Source: Trichoplusia ni | Lineage: Eukaryota > Arthropoda > Insecta > Lepidoptera > Noctuidae | Direction of reading: 5' to 3' | DNA length: 64,000 bases | Assembly: GCF_003590095.1 (NCBI RefSeq) | Contig: NC_039478.1 | Span: 6,882,001-6,946,000, forward strand | Shown here: positions 61,890 to 64,000 of the stretch, one piece after another | Layout of the letters: the number at the start of each line of letters is the position of its first letter | Position numbering within the stretch: the first letter of the stretch is position 1 | The notes under the pieces: generated by a model | What the model was told of the DNA's origin: nothing | The model's database searches: none | Seen by the model: only the letters and a program-made list of their open reading frames with translations | Made by a program: the position numbers and the translations under genes

Positions 61890-62936
61890 ATGGCTGCTTT
61901 TAAAACCATACTTCTGGTTTTTGCCATCTTGGTAAGCCCTCAATTATTCATGAACATAAAATCTTAAATATAATAATAACCTATTATCTTCATTTTGATT
62001 TTTTATTTCTAAATTTCAGGTTCCAACTACAATAATATTGGCACAGGAATCTAGTTCGGCGGCAGCTCAATCTTCAGAGGGTACTGAGGTTTCATCATCA
62101 TCTGCATCATCGGCGGCTTCAAGTGGCGATTCGTCCACAACCAAAGCGGCGGCATCATCGGCCTCCGGACTGTTTGGAAGTTTTCCTTTTGGCAACTTTA
62201 AGTTCCCTGACTTCTTTGGTGGTGCTTCACGTCCAAAGAGGTCTCCTGCTAAAGGACGTCGCACCCGATGTAATTTTAGACGGCAGGTTGGCAATACCAT
62301 ATAGCCATTATTATTATTTCAGTTAAATTAAAATTTGTTTAGAATGTAACATTGCTTGGAACTAAAACAATTCGATTAGTTTTTTTAATGGATACGTAAT
62401 GCTTTAAAATAAAACTAATTAAATACATTTGCCCATTTTAGGGTAGATGGATGTGCACATCATGCAACTCGATTCGCCTTTGCAACCGCAATAATAACGG
62501 CAGAGACGTAACTTGCAGCGGTGACAGACCATACTGCAGATATGGTAAATGTTCAAAAAGGAAAGGCAGGCTCTGCAGGAGAGGTTCTTCAAGTACAAGT
62601 TCTCCTAGCGGATCGTCGACTTCTTCTGGAAGTGGTACTTCAAGTGGTTCTGGGGGCTCATCCAGTGGGTCAGGATCATCTACTTCATCAGGATCGTCAA
62701 CATCGTCAGGGTCGTCGGGATCATCGAGCTCTTCAGGATCGTCCAGTTCATCTAGCTCATCCAGTACGACGGAATCAGATGACTCCGATTCCTCAGACTC
62801 TTCCGATTCTTCAGATTCGTCAAGCAGTACTTCATCTAGTACATCATCGGGCACCTCATCTGGTTCATCATCTTCTAGCTCTTCTTCTTCTTCTTCAACT
62901 TCATCCAGCACCACTGAATCTGATGAAGATTACTGA
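61890..62936 (+). CDS. Secreted Ser-rich eight-cysteine protein with Ser/Asp tail
   Basis: Three exons, 61890-61931, 62020-62286 and 62442-62936, give 267 aa; both introns are phase 0. MAAFKTILLVFAIL plus VPTTIILA forms the signal peptide (cut near residue 22). Residues 23-63 are Ser/Ala-rich; a Phe/Gly-rich patch (SGLFGSFPFGNFKFPDFFGG) follows, then a furin-type site RPKR at 85-88. The cysteine module (Cys 98, 108, 111, 117, 128, 135, 140, 148, RPYCRYGKCS) is followed by about 115 residues of Ser/Gly/Thr with a DSDSSDSSDSSDSS stretch and the end TTESDEDY. Intron 2 falls inside the module, unlike in its neighbours. The Ser-rich regions are sericin- or mucin-like in composition only. The family is not recognised; an extracellular matrix, silk-coat or adhesive role is likely. 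Confidence 0.85.
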
Positions 62937-63194
62937 AAAAAAGAACGTTCTATAAATAACTGAATGTCCAGACATTCATCTCTCTTCTCTCTCTCTCGAT
63001 ACTATAAATCAAAATAGTTATGTATCTGTGTATTACTTGAAATTATAAATTTATTTAAAAGACTATGATTGTTCAAAAAAAACGAAGTCTAATTTAACAA
63101 AACACGGATTTCATGTTTATATTCAGTTTGATATTTTTGTTATCCGATTTAGGTGTTTACGAAGTTTGACAACTTTACCTTTCGGTTTTTCTCC

Positions 63195-63200
63195 AATAAA
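63195..63200 (+). terminator. Poly(A) signal candidate of the Ser-rich gene
   Basis: AATAAA about 260 bp after the stop codon; no earlier canonical signal was seen. Confidence 0.45.
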
Positions 63201-63473
63201 ATATTATACATGAATTATGAAATTATTTGAAGCCTTAAATACGAAAATTAAATTACGGCATCAAGAAATACTGCCATCAACAATAAATATAGTAAAAACA
63301 AAAACATTGCGTCTTAACTAAGAAGTTTACCATCCCATAAATATTAATCCTTATCATTTCTATCGTGTTTTCACAAACACGCTAACAAGCTTCCAGATAA
63401 GTATTTTCCTATTAAAAACAAAACAAGGGAAACCCAACAGTTGTTTCGCGACTTCCCTATTTATTTACATAAT

Positions 63474-63480
63474 TATATAG
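63474..63480 (+). promoter_or_regulatory. TATA-like box of the partial fourth gene
   Basis: TATATAG about 70 bp before the ATG at 63545, the same spacing as in the Ser-rich gene. It is a weaker match than the others. Confidence 0.4.
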
Positions 63481-63544
63481 GCTACAGTTAAATAGGACAG
63501 GCACAATGTGCAGTGATCAGTATACACATCAAACTTCAAGAACA

Positions 63545-64000
63545 ATGGCTTACAACCGAACTATCGTGATCTTTATGGCGCTGGTATGTGTCTTTTATAT
63601 AATAAATCGATATTTTTTAATTTACCGATATGTAGACTCATAACGTCAATGTTGTTTTTTTAGTTAGTTTGTGTCCAAATTTAAATAATAAAAATATCTA
63701 GAACTGTTTTCTTATGATGAAGCTTTTTTAAATTCTGCATTGATCGGGATTTTCTTATGACCTTTATTTCTGTACTTTTGGTCTGTCTCATCACACTGTC
63801 CTCAGCTCTCAGAGTTTTTCGCAGGACTTTAAGCCAACATTTTACTATAATACTCTTGTGAGACACTGCACATACGACATCTGAAGCTATCTTTATGCAT
63901 CAAACCAATTCCATATTTTCCAGTGCGTACTGGCTGCAGCCGTGGCTCAGGTTCCCCAAGGAAGACCGCATGAAAACCAGGGTCGTGGCAAAAGGGCATT
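63545..64000 (+). CDS. Fourth small secreted-protein gene, cut by the window end
   Basis: Exon 1 is 63545-63583 (MAYNRTIVIFMAL) with donor gtatgt. Exon 2 starts at 63924 after ttttccag with CVLAAAVAQVPQGRPHENQG and RGKRA, and runs off the window. The signal peptide and the phase-0 intron position match the other three genes, and the joint AL|C with following small residues matches the acidic gene best. The cysteine module, if present, lies outside. A basic RGKR near the edge could be a processing site. Confidence 0.75.

Noticed and set aside
62438..62914. 158-codon acidic minus-strand frame
   Set aside because: It is the antisense of the Ser-rich tail of the eight-cysteine gene; Ser/Gly codon repeats read as Glu/Asp/Pro on the other strand.
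62521..62955. 144-codon plus-strand frame overlapping the Ser-rich exon
   Set aside because: Frame-shifted reading of the same exon; the frame with eight cysteines and correct splice phase is the real one.
1..64000. CRISPR arrays, bacterial operons, proviruses
   Set aside because: No spaced short repeats, ribosome-binding sites, operon-like gene packing or viral genes; the exon-intron structure is that of an insect nuclear genome.

Overview
This window looks like nuclear DNA from a moth or butterfly (Lepidoptera). It is AT-rich, its genes have short GT-AG-spliced exons, and it carries degenerate interspersed repeats that I recognise from lepidopteran genomes: a family seen as two inverted copies near 10.1 kb and 50.2 kb, a family with copies near 27.7 kb and 55.8 kb, and a third repeat near 61.05 kb. 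No bacterial, organellar or viral gene organisation is visible.

Region by region: (1) 1-16117 has no convincing gene. It holds several GC-rich islands in AT-rich DNA that look like cis-regulatory DNA for the gene that follows. (2) 16118-40079 (+) is one Pax-family transcription factor gene of six coding exons (474 aa), with a paired domain, an octapeptide and a homeodomain with Ser at position 50. It is of the gooseberry / gooseberry-neuro type. Intron 1 is about 15 kb and intron 4 about 5 kb. (3) 40422-48192 (-) is a two-exon gene, tail to tail with the Pax gene, for a secreted protein of 2545 aa. It has a signal peptide, an acidic stretch, a long charged coiled-coil, a non-repetitive domain, and then about 35 nearly identical 60-aa repeats. 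(4) 48346-57091 holds transposon remnants and inverted repeats but no gene I can support. (5) 57092-64000 (+) is a tandem cluster of four small secreted-protein genes, the last cut by the window end. The three complete ones share an eight-cysteine module with identical core spacing (x2, x5, x9-10, x6-7, x4, x7), attached to very different low-complexity regions: Gly/Trp-rich, acidic, or Ser-rich.

The giant repetitive gene and the small-gene cluster share features: a TATA box, a first coding exon of only 9-14 codons, and a phase-0 intron inside the signal peptide. This suggests a locus of extracellular structural proteins (silk, cocoon, cement, egg coat or cuticle), perhaps expressed together. 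That is inference. I do not recognise the giant protein or the eight-cysteine family as named families, and they are the best candidates here for something undescribed.
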